Source of the DNA: JBDHHQ01 sp039586035
GTDB lineage: Bacteria > Gemmatimonadota > Gemmatimonadetes > Longimicrobiales > Gaopeijiaceae
DNA: 64,000 nucleotides
Assembly (NCBI GenBank): GCA_039586035.1
Contig: JBDHLD010000006.1
Location: 44,940 to 108,939 of the forward strand
Direction: 5' to 3'
Position 1 is the stretch's first letter. Each line of letters begins with the position of its first letter. The notes under the pieces were generated by a model. It was not told where the DNA came from. It worked only from the letters and a program-made list of their open reading frames with translations, and did not search any database. Positions 23,020 through 32,154 of the stretch are shown one piece after another. The translations under genes and the position numbers were made by a program.

Positions 23020-24189
23020 ATGTTCTTTCCGACCTCGCATCCGTGGACCCCGGATCAGACCCTCGGTGAGCATCTGGAGAGTCGCGGCGTGAGTCGTCGC
23101 GACTTTCTGAAGTTCTGCGGGGAGATGGGCGCCGTCCTTGGCCTCGGCAGCCTCCTGACGCCCCGGGTCGTGGAGGCGCTGTCCCAGGTTCGCCGGCCCA
23201 CCGTCGTGTGGCTGCAGCTCCAGGAGTGCACAGGCTGCGTGGAGAGCGTTCTGCGGAGCTCGGACCCGGCCATCGGCGACCTGGTCCTGGACCTGATCTC
23301 GCTGGATTACCAACACACGCTGATGGCGGCGGCTGGGCACGCCTCCGAGGCGGCGCTCCAGCAGACCGTCGAGGAGAACTGGGGGAACTACATTCTCCTG
23401 GTGACCGGATCGGTACCTCTGGCTGAAGACGGCATCTACACGACCATCGGGGGCAGGACCGCCCTCTCCATTCTGGAAGAGGTCCACCCCGGGGCGGCAG
23501 CCGTCATCGCGGTGGGCGCCTGTGCCCATTGGGGCAGCGTACAGGCCGCGTACCCCAACCCCACGGGTGCTGTCGGAATCTCCGACGTGGTGAAGGACAA
23601 GCCGGTGGTCAACATCGCTGGCTGTCCGCCCATCGCCGACGTGGTGACGGCCACGATCGTGCACTTCCTGACCTTCGGTCGGGTTCCGGATCTGGACTAC
23701 GACGGCCGGCCCATGTTCGCGTACGGCGCTCGGGTCCATGACCAGTGCCCACGCCGCGCTCACTTCGACGCCGGCCAATACGTCCGGACCTTCGACGACG
23801 AGGGTGCCCGGAAGGGTTGGTGCCTCTACGAGGTCGGCTGCAAGGGGCCGGCGTGCTTCTCGCCGTGCCCGATCTTCCAGTGGAACGACAAAACCAGCTG
23901 GCCCATCGGCGCGGGCCACCCCTGCATCGGCTGCACCGAGCGCAACTTCTGGGACTCGATGGCGCCGTTCTACACCCGGCTGCCGCAGGTCGCGGGGTTC
24001 GGCGTGGAGCGTAACGCGGACGTCTGGGGGCTGGGCCTGGCGGCCGCGGCCGTGGCCGGGATCGGTGCTCACGCCGTCGCCACGAACATCAGCCGTCGCA
24101 GACAGGGCGTTCGGGAGCTTCCGGTGATGGCGGAGTCCTTCCACGGCGCCGAAGAAGAGACCACCGAGAAGGAGGGTGACAATGGCTAG
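23020..24189 (+). CDS. hyaA: [NiFe] uptake hydrogenase (group 1), small subunit
   Basis: 389 residues with a Tat signal (SRRDFLKFCGEMGAVLGLG). Iron-sulfur ligands appear in order: ECTGC, CAHWGS, AGCPP, HDQCPRRAHFDAGQYV, GCKGPACFSPCP and PCIGCTERNFWD. A C-terminal helix (LGLAAAAVAGIGAHAVAT) anchors it on the outer face of the membrane. Oxygen-tolerant group 1d enzymes have ECTCC and CASWGC; here the two extra Cys positions are Gly and Ser, so the proximal cluster is the ordinary type. The ATG at 23020 follows AGGAGG; the frame is open further upstream but has no signal there. It overlaps the large subunit by 8 bases. Confidence 0.94.
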   Translation: MFFPTSHPWTPDQTLGEHLESRGVSRRDFLKFCGEMGAVLGLGSLLTPRVVEALSQVRRPTVVWLQLQECTGCVESVLRSSDPAIGDLVLDLISLDYQHTLMAAAGHASEAALQQTVEENWGNYILLVTGSVPLAEDGIYTTIGGRTALSILEEVHPGAAAVIAVGACAHWGSVQAAYPNPTGAVGISDVVKDKPVVNIAGCPPIADVVTATIVHFLTFGRVPDLDYDGRPMFAYGARVHDQCPRRAHFDAGQYVRTFDDEGARKGWCLYEVGCKGPACFSPCPIFQWNDKTSWPIGAGHPCIGCTERNFWDSMAPFYTRLPQVAGFGVERNADVWGLGLAAAAVAGIGAHAVATNISRRRQGVRELPVMAESFHGAEEETTEKEGDNG

Positions 24190-25891
24190 GGTCGTCGTCG
24201 ATCCCATCACGCGGATCGAGGGTCACCTCCGCATCGAGGTCATGGAGGAGAACGGACGGATCGCCGAGGCATGGTCTTCGTCGACCCAGTTCAGGGGGAT
24301 CGAGATCATCATGGAGGGCAGAGATCCCCGGGATGCCTGGGCGTATACGCAGCGGATCTGCGGCGTGTGCACCACGGTCCATGCCCTGGCGTCGTGCCGG
24401 GCCGTCGAGGACGCCCTCGGCATCCAGGTGCCGCCGTCCGGGGCGTTGATCCGCACCCTCATCCACGCCATGCAGACGGTCCAGGACCACGTGATCCACT
24501 TCTACCACCTACACGCCCTGGACTGGGTGGACGTGGTGAGCGCGCTGGAAGCGGATCCGGCTGACACGTCGGCGTTGGCCCGTTCCCTGTCGCCCTGGCC
24601 CAATAATTCGGCCACCTACTTCGCCGAGGTCCAGGGACGGATCCGCCGCTTCGTGGAGTCCGGTCAGCTGGGCATCTTCACCAACGGGTATTGGGGGCAC
24701 CCGGCGTACAATCTGCCGCCGGCGGCCAACCTGCTGGCGGTGGCCCACTACCTGGAGGCGCTGGACTGGCAGAAGGACGTCATCCGCCTCCACACCATCT
24801 TCGGGGGCAAGAACCCACACCCCAACTTCCTCGTGGGCGGGATGGCCTCGGCCATCAACCTCGAAGACACGGCCACGATCAACGCCCACAGCCTGGCGGC
24901 GATCCGCGGCATGATCCAGAGGGCGCGACGCTTCGTGGACGAGGTGTACTGGCCCGACATGGTGGCGGTGGCCTCGTTCTACAAGGACTGGGCGGCCATC
25001 GGGGGTGGGGTGGGGAATTACCTGGCCGTGGGAGAGTACCCCGAGTGGGACTACAAGGACGTGGAGTCCCTGTACTTCCCGCGGGGGATCATCCTGAACA
25101 AGAACCTGGGCGAGGTGCTCCCCTACGACCACACCAAGGTCCGAGAGTACATCACCAGCTCCTGGTACGAGTACGAGGGCGGTGACGAGACCGGTCTCCA
25201 TCCCTACGAGGGAGAGACCAGGCCCAGCTACACCGGGCCCGAGCCGCCATGGGAGTTCCTCCAGGATCACGACAAGTACACCTGGATGAAGTCGCCCCGG
25301 TACGACGACATGGTCATGGAGGTGGGCCCGCTGGCCCGCATGCTCGTGGCCTACGCCTCCGGCCACACCGACGTGCAGGAAGTGGTGAACGACGCCCTGG
25401 GCCGCCTCGGCGTGGGTCCGGAAGCGCTCTTCTCGACCCTGGGCCGGACCGCCGCCCGCGGCGTGGAGACCGTGCTCGTGGCCCACCGGATGGAGAAGTG
25501 GCTGGACGATCTGGTGGCCCGCGTGCGCAGCGGCGACACGGCCACCTTCAGCAGCGAGATGTGGGAGCCGTCGACGTGGCCTGCCACGGCCGAGGGCTAC
25601 GGGTATCTGGACGCCGCCCGAGGCGCCCTCGGCCACTGGGTGCAGATCCAGGACGGAAAGATCTCCCGCTACCAGTGCGTCGTGCCGAGCACCTGGAACT
25701 GCTCGCCCAGGGACCACCTGGGGCAGAACGGCCCGTATGAGGCCGCGCTCATGGACAACCACCCGCTCATCGATCCCGAGCGACCCATCGAGATCCTCAG
25801 GACGATCCACTCCTTCGACCCGTGCATGGCGTGCGGCGTGCACGTCCTGGACGCCACAGGTGAGCTGGTCACGAAGGTGAAGGTCCAATGA
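24182..25891 (+). CDS. hyaB: [NiFe] uptake hydrogenase, large subunit
   Basis: The 569-residue catalytic subunit has the L1 motif RICGVCTTVHALASCRAVED and the L2 motif DPCMACGVH, whose four Cys bind nickel and iron. The 15 residues after L2 His form the C-terminal peptide removed by the maturation protease encoded three genes later. Other group 1 landmarks: DPITRIEGHLRIEV at the start and GGKNPHPNFLVGGM. The ATG follows AAGGAGGG. It splits H2 at the outer face of the cytoplasmic membrane with the small subunit, passing electrons to the b-type cytochrome. Overlaps neighbours on both sides. Confidence 0.95.
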   Translation: MARVVVDPITRIEGHLRIEVMEENGRIAEAWSSSTQFRGIEIIMEGRDPRDAWAYTQRICGVCTTVHALASCRAVEDALGIQVPPSGALIRTLIHAMQTVQDHVIHFYHLHALDWVDVVSALEADPADTSALARSLSPWPNNSATYFAEVQGRIRRFVESGQLGIFTNGYWGHPAYNLPPAANLLAVAHYLEALDWQKDVIRLHTIFGGKNPHPNFLVGGMASAINLEDTATINAHSLAAIRGMIQRARRFVDEVYWPDMVAVASFYKDWAAIGGGVGNYLAVGEYPEWDYKDVESLYFPRGIILNKNLGEVLPYDHTKVREYITSSWYEYEGGDETGLHPYEGETRPSYTGPEPPWEFLQDHDKYTWMKSPRYDDMVMEVGPLARMLVAYASGHTDVQEVVNDALGRLGVGPEALFSTLGRTAARGVETVLVAHRMEKWLDDLVARVRSGDTATFSSEMWEPSTWPATAEGYGYLDAARGALGHWVQIQDGKISRYQCVVPSTWNCSPRDHLGQNGPYEAALMDNHPLIDPERPIEILRTIHSFDPCMACGVHVLDATGELVTKVKVQ

Positions 25892-26643
25892 AGACGCCTC
25901 CGGAGATCAAGCCGAGCCAGGTCACGGTCGGGCAGATCGTCGAGGCGGAGCAGAAGAAGCCGCCCAACTACCGGTGGGTGCTTCTCTGGCAGATACCGCT
26001 GCGAGGCCTCCATTGGCTGACGGCCCTCAGCATCCTGACCCTGGGGCTCACGGGCCTGTACATCGGTCGCCCGTACTTCATGACGGCGCCTGCGCCCACC
26101 GCCGGCTTCATGATGGGGTGGATGCGGTTCATCCACTTCACGGCTGCGGGCCTGCTCGTGGCCGTCGGAATGTTCCGGGTCTACATCTGGCTCTATGGCG
26201 GAAACAAGTTCGAGCGCCTTCCCGCCCTGATTCCCCACTCGGTCAAGGAGTGGAGGAACCTGGCACGGCAAGTCAAGGCCTACGCGCTCGTGGACCTCAA
26301 GCACCGTCCCCACTACCTGGGTCACAACCCGCTCCAACAGCTGGCCTACACCGGCGTCTACGTGCTGGCCACGTTCCAGGTGTTCTCGGGCTTCGCCCTG
26401 TACGGCCTGCACGACCCCGGCGGGTTCTTCTACGACTGGTTCTTCTGGTTGGGGCCGTTGTTCGGTGGGTGGCAGGAGCTTCGCTTCCTTCACCACGTGG
26501 CCACCTGGGGGTTCGCCATCTTCATTCCGGTCCACATCTACTTCGCGATCCGTGCCGACGTGGTCGACCGTGATGGGACCATGTCGTCCATCTTCACGGG
26601 TGGCCGATACGTAAGGGCCGACATGCATTACGAGGACGACTAG
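25888..26643 (+). CDS. hyaC: Ni/Fe-hydrogenase b-type cytochrome subunit
   Basis: A 251-residue protein with four membrane helices and His residues in the expected places: RGLHWLTALS, RFIHFTAAG, LRFLHHVATWG and PVHIYFAIRAD. It anchors the hydrogenase and hands electrons from H2 to quinone. It starts within the ATGA that ends the large-subunit gene. An N-terminal soluble segment of about 30 residues (PPEIKPSQVTVGQIVEAEQ) is longer than in Escherichia coli HyaC. The 70-base gap to the next gene is the longest inside the structural part of the operon. Confidence 0.92.
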   Translation: MKTPPEIKPSQVTVGQIVEAEQKKPPNYRWVLLWQIPLRGLHWLTALSILTLGLTGLYIGRPYFMTAPAPTAGFMMGWMRFIHFTAAGLLVAVGMFRVYIWLYGGNKFERLPALIPHSVKEWRNLARQVKAYALVDLKHRPHYLGHNPLQQLAYTGVYVLATFQVFSGFALYGLHDPGGFFYDWFFWLGPLFGGWQELRFLHHVATWGFAIFIPVHIYFAIRADVVDRDGTMSSIFTGGRYVRADMHYEDD

Positions 26644-26714
26644 ATGCCGTCCCGCCAACGGCGCATCGACCGCCACCTCCCGCTCACCTCCGCAAGAGCC
26701 GCGGAGTCCCGCCC

Positions 26715-27278
26715 ATGACCACGGCGCCCGGACACGGGACCGTGGTCATCGGGGTGGGCAGTCCCCTCATGGGGGACGACGGCATTGGCCTAGCGGCCCT
26801 CGAGCGCCTCAGATCCCGGCACTTCGACCCCTATGTGGAGCTCCTGGACGGCGGAACCTGGGGCATGAACCTGCTGCCCTTCATCGAAGCCGCCGAGCGA
26901 CTCCTGCTGCTGGACGCCATCGACACCGGCGCGCCCGTCGACGGCGTCGTGCGTCTGGAGGGAGACCAGGTTCCGCGGCTTCTGGTCACGAAGCTCTCAC
27001 CCCATCAGATCGACCTACGGGAGGTGCTGGCTTTGGCGGACCTCCGAGGTACGCTCCCGGACGCCCTGGTCGCGCTGGGCCTGCATCCGTGGAGCGTGGA
27101 AATGCGCGCCGGCTTGAGCCCCCGGGCGGAAGCCGGCCTGGGCGGGCTCGTGGAGGCGGCGGTCGCGCAGCTCCGGGCCTGGGGTCACCGGGAGGCGGAG
27201 CCCCCCGCCCGGGCTCGGGAGACCCTGGGCCACGGCAACGCCCCAGTGACGGCCGGCCCGGCCTCCGACGGCGGCTGA
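26715..27278 (+). CDS. hyaD: hydrogenase maturation endopeptidase
   Basis: The 187-residue protein is of the HyaD/HybD/HoxM family: GVGSPLMGDDGIG near the N-terminus with the nickel-probing Asp residue, LDGGTWGMNLLP, and SPHQIDLREVLALADLRG. It removes the C-terminal peptide of the large subunit once nickel is inserted. The last 30 or so residues (EPPARARETLGHGNAPV) form an extra low-complexity tail not found in short family members. It lies between the cytochrome b and hypA genes, 13 bases from hypA. Confidence 0.9.
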   Translation: MTTAPGHGTVVIGVGSPLMGDDGIGLAALERLRSRHFDPYVELLDGGTWGMNLLPFIEAAERLLLLDAIDTGAPVDGVVRLEGDQVPRLLVTKLSPHQIDLREVLALADLRGTLPDALVALGLHPWSVEMRAGLSPRAEAGLGGLVEAAVAQLRAWGHREAEPPARARETLGHGNAPVTAGPASDGG

Positions 27279-27291
27279 GGACGGCCGACCC

Positions 27292-27621
27292 GTGCACGAG
27301 CTCAGCATCGCCCTGGAGGTGATTCGCATCGCCGAAAACCAAGTCGGTCGGGACGCTCTGGCCCGCGTGACCGAGGTGGCCGTCGAGGTCGGCGACGACG
27401 CGGGCGTGGAAGTCGGCAGCCTCGAGTTCTGTCTCGAGGCCCTGCTCACAAGCCCTCCGTTCGAGAGAGCGCGACCCGTGATCACGAGAAGCGCGGGAGA
27501 CGTGCTGAGGGTGAGTTATCTGGAGCTCGACGACGAACGGCCCGCCGAAGCGGGGCTCGGCGGCCGGGGGATGGCTGCCGAGACGCGACATCCACACAGC
27601 GGGTTCACGGCTCCGACCTAG
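27292..27621 (+). CDS. hypA: HypA-like nickel metallochaperone lacking the zinc-ribbon domain
   Basis: The N-terminus MHELSIALEVIRIAENQV is classic HypA, with the Met1-His2-Glu3 nickel site, and EVAVEVGDDAGVEVGSLEFCLEAL continues the fold. Where HypA has a zinc ribbon with four Cys (two CxxC pairs), this protein passes from FERARPVITR directly to GDVLRVSYLELDDE, the normal final strand. Roughly 35-40 residues, including all zinc ligands, are missing in frame. A 28-residue tail then follows. The deletion looks clean rather than decayed, and the rest of the operon is intact. GTG start at 27292. Nickel delivery may use the N-terminal site only or need another protein. Confidence 0.85.
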   Translation: MHELSIALEVIRIAENQVGRDALARVTEVAVEVGDDAGVEVGSLEFCLEALLTSPPFERARPVITRSAGDVLRVSYLELDDERPAEAGLGGRGMAAETRHPHSGFTAPT

Positions 27622-27636
27622 AAAGGGACATGGAAG

Positions 27637-28305
27637 ATGGCCATCCGCCGCATCGAGGTCCGCGAACGGATCATGGCCCGGAACGACGAGCTGGCCACCG
27701 ACGTTCGGAGTCGGCTGGCGGTCCACGGCGTCCCCGCCTTCAACCTGGTTTCCTCACCGGGGGCTGGTAAGACCCTCTTGCTCGAGAAGACGCTGGAGAA
27801 GCTCGACGGCGAGCTACGTATGGCCGTGGTGACCGGCGACGTGCAGACCCAGAACGACGCGGACCGCCTGGCACGGAAGACGGATCGTCTGGTGCAAGCC
27901 GTCGTGACCGGGGGCGCGTGCCACCTGGACGCTCGACAGGTGGGGGACGCGCTGGATGCCCTGGAGCTTGACGACCTGGATCTGTTGTTCGTCGAGAACG
28001 TGGGGAACCTGGTGTGTCCGGCGAGCTGGGACCTCGGCGAGACCGCCAAGATCACGATTCTCTCCGTCACCGAGGGTGAGGACAAGCCGGTCAAGTATCC
28101 CAAGATGTTCCAGCAGTCCCGGTATCTGGTCCTCAACAAGATCGACCTGCTTCCCTACGTGCCGTTCGACGTCGATCGAGCCGTGGACTACGCCCACCAG
28201 GTCAACCCCGAGCTCGAGGTGTTCCTCACCTCGGCGCTGACCGGCGAAGGCCTGGACGCGTGGCTGGCCTTCCTGCGGACCTTCGTGGCACCGAAGGTGG
28301 CGTGA
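27637..28305 (+). CDS. hypB: hydrogenase maturation GTPase
   Basis: A 222-residue SIMIBI GTPase with P-loop SSPGAGKTLLLE, the switch and metal-site block VTGGACHLDARQV, VENVGNLVCP and the guanine motif NKIDLL. HypB inserts nickel into the large subunit together with HypA. The Cys-His (GACHLDA) and Cys (LVCP) residues form the GTP-dependent metal site at the dimer interface. There is no N-terminal CxxCGC motif or His-rich stretch, so this HypB does not store nickel. The good ribosome site AAAGGGACATGGAAG and 15-base gap keep it in the operon. Confidence 0.94.
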   Translation: MAIRRIEVRERIMARNDELATDVRSRLAVHGVPAFNLVSSPGAGKTLLLEKTLEKLDGELRMAVVTGDVQTQNDADRLARKTDRLVQAVVTGGACHLDARQVGDALDALELDDLDLLFVENVGNLVCPASWDLGETAKITILSVTEGEDKPVKYPKMFQQSRYLVLNKIDLLPYVPFDVDRAVDYAHQVNPELEVFLTSALTGEGLDAWLAFLRTFVAPKVA

Positions 28306-28312
28306 GGTCGGC

Positions 28313-30679
28313 ATGGGCCTTCGCGTTCCGCGCCCGAGAGGGCCCAACCGCCCAGACGCGGCACCGCTCGGCGACGTCCCGGTGGCATCGGGCCGGAAGG
28401 ATGCCCAGGAGGCTTGGGACGTACGGGTCAAGGGCGTCGTGCAGGGTGTGGGGTTCCGCCCCTTCGTGCACCGCCTGGCCGCCGGCCTTCACCTGACGGG
28501 GTGGGTTCGGAACGAGACGGGCGCCGTCCGCATAGAGGTCGAGGGTCGACCCCAGAACCTGTCAGACTTCGTCGAACGCCTCTGGACCCAGGCGCCGCCG
28601 CTCACGCGGCTGGACTCCGTGGAGAGCCGTGCGGTGAGCCCGAAGGGCCACACCGACTTCAAGGTCGTGACCTCGGAGACCGCGGCTCCTGGCCGACTCC
28701 CGGTTTCACCCGACGTGGCGCTCTGCGCCCGCTGCTACGACGAGCTCTTCGACCCCGCCGACCGGCGCTACCGCTACCCCTTCATCACGTGCACCGACTG
28801 CGGTCCGCGCTTCACGGTCATCGAGTCCATGCCGTACGACCGGGAGCGGAGCACGATGCGGGCCTTCGCGCAGTGCCCGGAGTGCGCCAGGGAGTATCAC
28901 ACACCCTCTGACCGCCGGTACCACTCCCAGACCAACTCCTGTCCGGAGTGCGGTCCCAAGCTATGGCTGGAAGCGGGCGACATGCGCTCGGAGGGCCAGC
29001 GGGCGGTGGAGGCCGCGGCGGCCTTGTTGGCCGCCGGGCAGATCGTAGCCGTGCGGGGGCTGGGCGGTTTCCATCTGGCCGTGGACGCCGCCGACGAGGA
29101 TGCGGTATCCCGGCTGCGACGCCGGAAGCAGCGGGAAGCCAAGCCGTTGGCCGTCATGGTGCGGTCGATCGACGAAGCCAGTCGTCTCGGCCTCGTTCGC
29201 CCGCCCGAGGCCGAGCTCCTGACCAGTCTGGAGCGACCCATCGTATTGCTCGGCCGCCACCGGGATGCGTCACTGGCCGAATCGGTCTCGCCGGGTCTCG
29301 ATACTGTGGGCGTGGTGCTGGCCTACACGCCGCTGCACCATCTGCTGCTGGAGGCTGTAGGCCGGCCGCTGGTCATGACCAGCGGCAACGCGAGCGACGA
29401 GCCCATCGCCACGGGCAACGACGAGGCACGGGACCGCTTGGGGGCGGTGGCTGACGCATTCCTGCTCCACGACCGGGAGATCGTCGCCCGCTACGACGAC
29501 TCGCTGGTCGTCACGGTGGACGGCCGGCCGATCTTGCTCCGTCGGGCTCGGGGGTACGCGCCCCTTCCGCTGTCACTGCCCGAAGCCACGCCTCGGCCGA
29601 TCCTGGCTGTGGGCCCGCACCTGAAGAACACGTTCACCCTGGCGGATGGAGCGACCGCTTTCGTGAGTCAGCACGTCGGTGACCTCGAGAACCTCGAGAC
29701 TCTGGCCCACTTTCAAGACGCCCTGGCTCGGTTCCGGCTCCTCTTCCGCCTGGCTCCGGAGGCGGTAGTGCGAGACCTGCACCCCGGCTACCTGTCCACC
29801 CGACTGGCCGAGCAATCCGGATTGGAGGCGTTGCCCCCGGTGCAACACCACCACGCACACATCGCCGCGGTGCAGGCGGAGCACGGCCACGTAGGGCCGG
29901 TGGTGGGCGTCGCCTACGACGGGACCGGGTTCGGGGCCGACGGAAGGGTCTGGGGGGCAGAGTTCCTGCTCTCGACGCTGACCGACTACCGGCGCCTCGC
30001 CCATCTGCGGTACGCGCCGCTCCCGGGCGGGGACCTGGCCGCCCGCAGGCCCTGGCGCGTGGCCCTGGGCTACGCGTCACTGGAGCCGGAATGCGCCATG
30101 CTCTTCGCTCGGGCGTTCGAGGGCGTGCCCCTCGAGACGCGTACGTTGGCGGACCAGCAGATCCGACGACGCCTCAACGCGCCGGAAGCGTCTTCGATGG
30201 GGCGTCTCTTCGACGCCGCGGCGGCGGTTCTGGGCGTTCGGCAGGTCGCTCGCTACGAAGGCCAGGCGCCCATGGAGCTCCAGGCCCTGGCGGGCGACCG
30301 GGTCGGGGCTCCCCTCCCGTTCCCCTGCACGCGGCAGGATGACGGCATGAGGGTCCTCGATCCCCTGCCCCTGTTGCTTTCCCTCGCGACCCGTCTCCGC
30401 CTGGGCGACGCCCCCTCCGACCTGGCGGCCCGCTTCCACGAGAGCGTGGCCCTGGCTACGGCGGCACTGGCGGCGGAGCTCTGTCTGGCCGAGGGTGTGG
30501 ACACGGTGGCTCTGGGAGGCGGTGTCTTTCAGAACGGTCGCCTGCTGTCCTCGGTGGCGCGGCGCCTGCGCGGCCAAGGCCTGCGAGTGCTCGTACCCCG
30601 GCTGCTGAGCCCCAACGACGGAGCGATCAGCTACGGTCAGGCGGCGGTGGCCGCCGCCCGGCAGAACCTCGAGGCGTAA
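28313..30679 (+). CDS. hypF: carbamoyltransferase making the hydrogenase cyanide ligands
   Basis: The 788-residue protein has all HypF parts in order: acylphosphatase domain (VKGVVQGVGFRPFVHRLA, about 38-56), two zinc fingers (CARCYDELF...CTDCGPRFT and CPECAREY...CPECGPKL), a YrdC-like domain (KQREAKPLAVMVRS, VMTSGNASDEPI) and a Kae1-like C-terminal domain (HHHAHIAAVQAEH, VAYDGTGFG, GGGVFQN). It makes the HypE-bound carbamoyl group from carbamoyl phosphate and ATP. Start at 28313 is 8 bases after hypB with GAGG upstream; the first 33 residues are an unusual Pro/Arg-rich extension. Confidence 0.95.
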   Translation: MGLRVPRPRGPNRPDAAPLGDVPVASGRKDAQEAWDVRVKGVVQGVGFRPFVHRLAAGLHLTGWVRNETGAVRIEVEGRPQNLSDFVERLWTQAPPLTRLDSVESRAVSPKGHTDFKVVTSETAAPGRLPVSPDVALCARCYDELFDPADRRYRYPFITCTDCGPRFTVIESMPYDRERSTMRAFAQCPECAREYHTPSDRRYHSQTNSCPECGPKLWLEAGDMRSEGQRAVEAAAALLAAGQIVAVRGLGGFHLAVDAADEDAVSRLRRRKQREAKPLAVMVRSIDEASRLGLVRPPEAELLTSLERPIVLLGRHRDASLAESVSPGLDTVGVVLAYTPLHHLLLEAVGRPLVMTSGNASDEPIATGNDEARDRLGAVADAFLLHDREIVARYDDSLVVTVDGRPILLRRARGYAPLPLSLPEATPRPILAVGPHLKNTFTLADGATAFVSQHVGDLENLETLAHFQDALARFRLLFRLAPEAVVRDLHPGYLSTRLAEQSGLEALPPVQHHHAHIAAVQAEHGHVGPVVGVAYDGTGFGADGRVWGAEFLLSTLTDYRRLAHLRYAPLPGGDLAARRPWRVALGYASLEPECAMLFARAFEGVPLETRTLADQQIRRRLNAPEASSMGRLFDAAAAVLGVRQVARYEGQAPMELQALAGDRVGAPLPFPCTRQDDGMRVLDPLPLLLSLATRLRLGDAPSDLAARFHESVALATAALAAELCLAEGVDTVALGGGVFQNGRLLSSVARRLRGQGLRVLVPRLLSPNDGAISYGQAAVAAARQNLEA

Positions 30680-30692
30680 GGAGGAGCCCGAC

Positions 30693-31040
30693 ATGTGTCT
30701 GGGGATTCCCGGTAGAATCGTCGAAATGAGAGACGACGCGGGGCTGGCCATGGGGGTGGTGGACTTCGGTGGCGTACGCCGCGAGGTATGCCTCGCCTAC
30801 GTGGCGGACGAGGTGGAGGTGGGCGACTACGCCGTCGTCCACGTGGGCTTCGCCATCTCCAGGGTGGACGAGGAGGAGGCTCGGCGGACCTTCGAGGTCC
30901 TGCGGGAGATGAGCCAGCTCGACGAGCTGGAGTGGATGGCCGAGGTCGCCGACATGGCCGACTCGGTGAGCGTACCCGACCTGGAGACGGGGCTCGAATC
31001 CGCAGGGGGCGGCCCGGCGCTGGGAGGGGGTCCGTCATGA
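30693..31040 (+). CDS. hypC: hydrogenase assembly chaperone
   Basis: HypC/HupF family: MCLGIPGRIVEM with the essential Cys2, then VVDFGGVRREVCLAYV and GDYAVVHVGFAISRVDEEEA. It carries the iron with its CN and CO ligands between HypD and the large subunit. At 115 residues it is longer than usual (about 80-95) because of an acidic C-terminal tail ending in a Gly-rich stretch. Its TGA overlaps the ATG of hypD (ATGA). Ribosome site AAGGAGGA. Confidence 0.93.
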   Translation: MCLGIPGRIVEMRDDAGLAMGVVDFGGVRREVCLAYVADEVEVGDYAVVHVGFAISRVDEEEARRTFEVLREMSQLDELEWMAEVADMADSVSVPDLETGLESAGGGPALGGGPS

Positions 31041-32152
31041 AGTACCTGAGCGAGTACCGGGACCCGAAGCTGGCCCGGGCCCTGGTGGGTCGGATCCGGG
31101 AGACGGCCACCCGCCGCTGGGTGCTGATGGAGGTGTGTGGCGGCCAGACCCACACCATCGTCAAGCAGGGCATCAACGAGGTCCTGACCGACCAGGTGGA
31201 GATGATCCACGGGCCCGGGTGCCCGGTGTGCGTCACGCCCTTGGAGCAGATCGACCGGGCCATGCATCTGGCGGGTCGTCCCGACGTGGTCTTCACGTCC
31301 TTCGGCGACATGCTACGCGTGCCCGGGAGCGACTGTGACCTGTTTCAAGTCCGGGCCCGCGGTGGCAACGTCCGCATCGTGTACTCACCCCTGGACGCGC
31401 TCGAGATGGCGCGTGCCAACCCTGACAAGGAGGTGGTCTTCTTCGCCGTGGGATTCGAGACGACCGCCCCGGCAAACGCCATGGCCGTGTGGCGGGCTCG
31501 GGAGTTGGGGATCACGAACTTCTCCATCCTCGCGTCACACGTGACCGTGCCCCCCGCCATGGTCGCGCTCCTCGAGACCGAGGACAATCGGGTCCAGGGC
31601 TTTCTGGCCGCCGGGCACGTCTGCACGGTGATGGGATGGGAGGAGTACGAGCCTCTGGCGGCTCGATACAGGGTGCCCATCGTCGTGACGGGATTCGAGC
31701 CGCTGGACATCCTGGAAGGGATCTGGATGGCCGTGCAGCAGCTCGAAGAGGGTCGCTACGAGGTGGAGAACCAGTACGTACGCTCGGTGCGGCGGGAGGG
31801 GAACCGACCCGCGCAGGAGATCGTGGGCCGCGTGTTCCGTCTGGTCGACCGGGCGTGGCGGGGGATCGGCGTGATCCCCGCCAGCGGTTTGGGACTGCAG
31901 CCCGAGTTCGAGGGGTACGACGCCGAGCACAAGTTCGAGCTCGCAGGCATCACGGCGGAAGAGTCTCCCGATTGCATGGCGGGTGACGTGCTGCGGGGCA
32001 GGATCAAGCCCGTGGAGTGCCCGGCCTTCGGGACGCGCTGTACTCCCGAGAACCCCCTGGGCGCACCGATGGTGTCGACCGAAGGCGCCTGCGCCGCCTA
32101 CTTCAACTACGGCCGCTACCGAGACGCTCCGGTGGCCGCGTCCGGAGATTGA
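31037..32152 (+). CDS. hypD: hydrogenase Fe-cofactor assembly protein
   Basis: A 371-residue HypD with the conserved Cys blocks: EVCGGQTH, HGPGCPVCVTP, GSDC, and the C-terminal [4Fe-4S] ligands (ESPDCMAGDVLRG, ECPAFGTRCTPENPLGAPMVSTEGAC). HypD is the scaffold on which CN and CO are attached to iron. The ATG at 31037 overlaps the hypC stop; a frame open further upstream overlaps hypC and is not used. Confidence 0.95.
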   Translation: MKYLSEYRDPKLARALVGRIRETATRRWVLMEVCGGQTHTIVKQGINEVLTDQVEMIHGPGCPVCVTPLEQIDRAMHLAGRPDVVFTSFGDMLRVPGSDCDLFQVRARGGNVRIVYSPLDALEMARANPDKEVVFFAVGFETTAPANAMAVWRARELGITNFSILASHVTVPPAMVALLETEDNRVQGFLAAGHVCTVMGWEEYEPLAARYRVPIVVTGFEPLDILEGIWMAVQQLEEGRYEVENQYVRSVRREGNRPAQEIVGRVFRLVDRAWRGIGVIPASGLGLQPEFEGYDAEHKFELAGITAEESPDCMAGDVLRGRIKPVECPAFGTRCTPENPLGAPMVSTEGACAAYFNYGRYRDAPVAASGD

Positions 32153-32154
32153 CG

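Noticed and set aside
23020..24189. Oxygen-tolerant (group 1d) hydrogenase
   Set aside because: The small subunit has ECTGC and CAHWGS; the two supernumerary Cys of the oxygen-tolerant proximal cluster are Gly and Ser.
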